A stretch of DNA of 5,113 nucleotides from Actinomycetota bacterium. Lineage in GTDB: Bacteria; Actinomycetota; Humimicrobiia; Humimicrobiales; Humimicrobiaceae. Positions 4,982 to 5,113 of this stretch are shown here, one piece after another. Within the stretch, counting starts at the first letter, position 1. Each line of letters starts with the position of its first letter. Location: NCBI GenBank assembly GCA_016932375.1, contig JAFGDA010000089.1:1-5113 (forward strand), read 5' to 3'. Below the pieces are notes generated by a model that saw nothing but the letters and a program-made list of their open reading frames with translations, was not told the DNA's origin and did no database searches. The position numbers and the translations under genes are program-made.

Positions 4982-5113
4982 ATGAGAAATTTAAATAAAA
5001 AGATAATAATGTTTTTACTGGTGGCCTTTTTTTTGGCAGCAATATTCCTCTGTGCAGACCTGTTATTTTCCAATCCCCCTGAAATACTGGCCGGCTCCGG
5101 TGATACTGTGGCC
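4982..5113 (+). CDS. N-terminus of an unrecognised membrane-anchored or secreted protein (truncated by the window edge)
   Basis: An ATG at 4982 opens a frame that is still open at the window end, giving 44 residues. The start reads MRNLNKKIIMFLLVAF: a basic n-region followed by a hydrophobic core to about residue 28 (FFLAAIFLCADLLF), then the polar SNPPEILAGSGD. This is the layout of a signal peptide or N-terminal membrane anchor, with the rest outside the cytoplasmic membrane. A Cys at residue 24 is not in a convincing lipobox (AIFLC). An in-frame stop at 4967-4969 rules out a start further upstream in this frame. A second ATG at 5009 (residue 10) is possible. No Shine-Dalgarno sequence precedes 4982. 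The family cannot be recognised from this fragment. Confidence 0.65.
   Translation, partial: MRNLNKKIIMFLLVAFFLAAIFLCADLLFSNPPEILAGSGDTVA

Noticed and set aside
5051..5056. Lipoprotein processing site at Cys 24 of the truncated protein
   Set aside because: The residues before the Cys (AIFL) do not fit the usual L-A/S-G/A-C lipobox, and the hydrophobic run continues beyond it.

Overview
The window is a low-to-moderate-GC bacterial segment that looks like part of a cell-surface polysaccharide region. The coding sequences use ATA (Ile) and AGG/AGA (Arg) heavily. The intergenic stretches are much richer in A+T than the genes. This codon style fits a low-GC Bacillota-like or uncultured anaerobic lineage, but the sequence alone does not fix the phylum. 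The identified proteins are ordinary bacterial surface-glycan types. No rRNA, tRNA, CRISPR array, transposase gene or phage gene is visible.

Layout. Bases 1-285 are an A+T-rich leader that may hold the last codons of an upstream gene. Bases 286-2586 (+) encode a large polytopic O-antigen ligase/polymerase (WaaL/Wzy_C type) with two additions: a 22-residue tandem duplication in a loop, and an extracytoplasmic C-terminal domain of about 140 residues. Its reading frame stays open and protein-like for 31 codons upstream of the first standard start codon, so the true N-terminus is uncertain. Two class I SAM-dependent methyltransferase genes follow on the minus strand, convergent with the ligase: 3454-4413 (first in the operon, with an N-terminal four-cysteine zinc-ribbon-like segment) and 2676-3404 (second). 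A good extended -10 promoter sits just upstream of the first. Bases 4414-4981 are a 568-base A+T-rich intergenic region with several repeats: a 102-base element bounded by perfect 15-base inverted repeats that end in TA, a 13-base direct repeat in two places, two 15-base tandem units, a decaying 15-base-period array, and an exact 14-base duplication that contains TATAAT twice. At 4982 (+) a gene starts that encodes a membrane-anchored or secreted protein; it runs off the right edge.

How the genes may work together (inference): the ligase would polymerise or transfer lipid-linked glycan on the outer face of the membrane, while the two cytosolic methyltransferases could methylate a sugar or a lipid/glycan precursor. 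The opposite orientation means they are not one operon, so this link rests on proximity and family only. I see no clear new defence or mobile system. The features most worth a second look are the repeat-dense region 4414-4981, the ligase's missing start codon, and its loop duplication.
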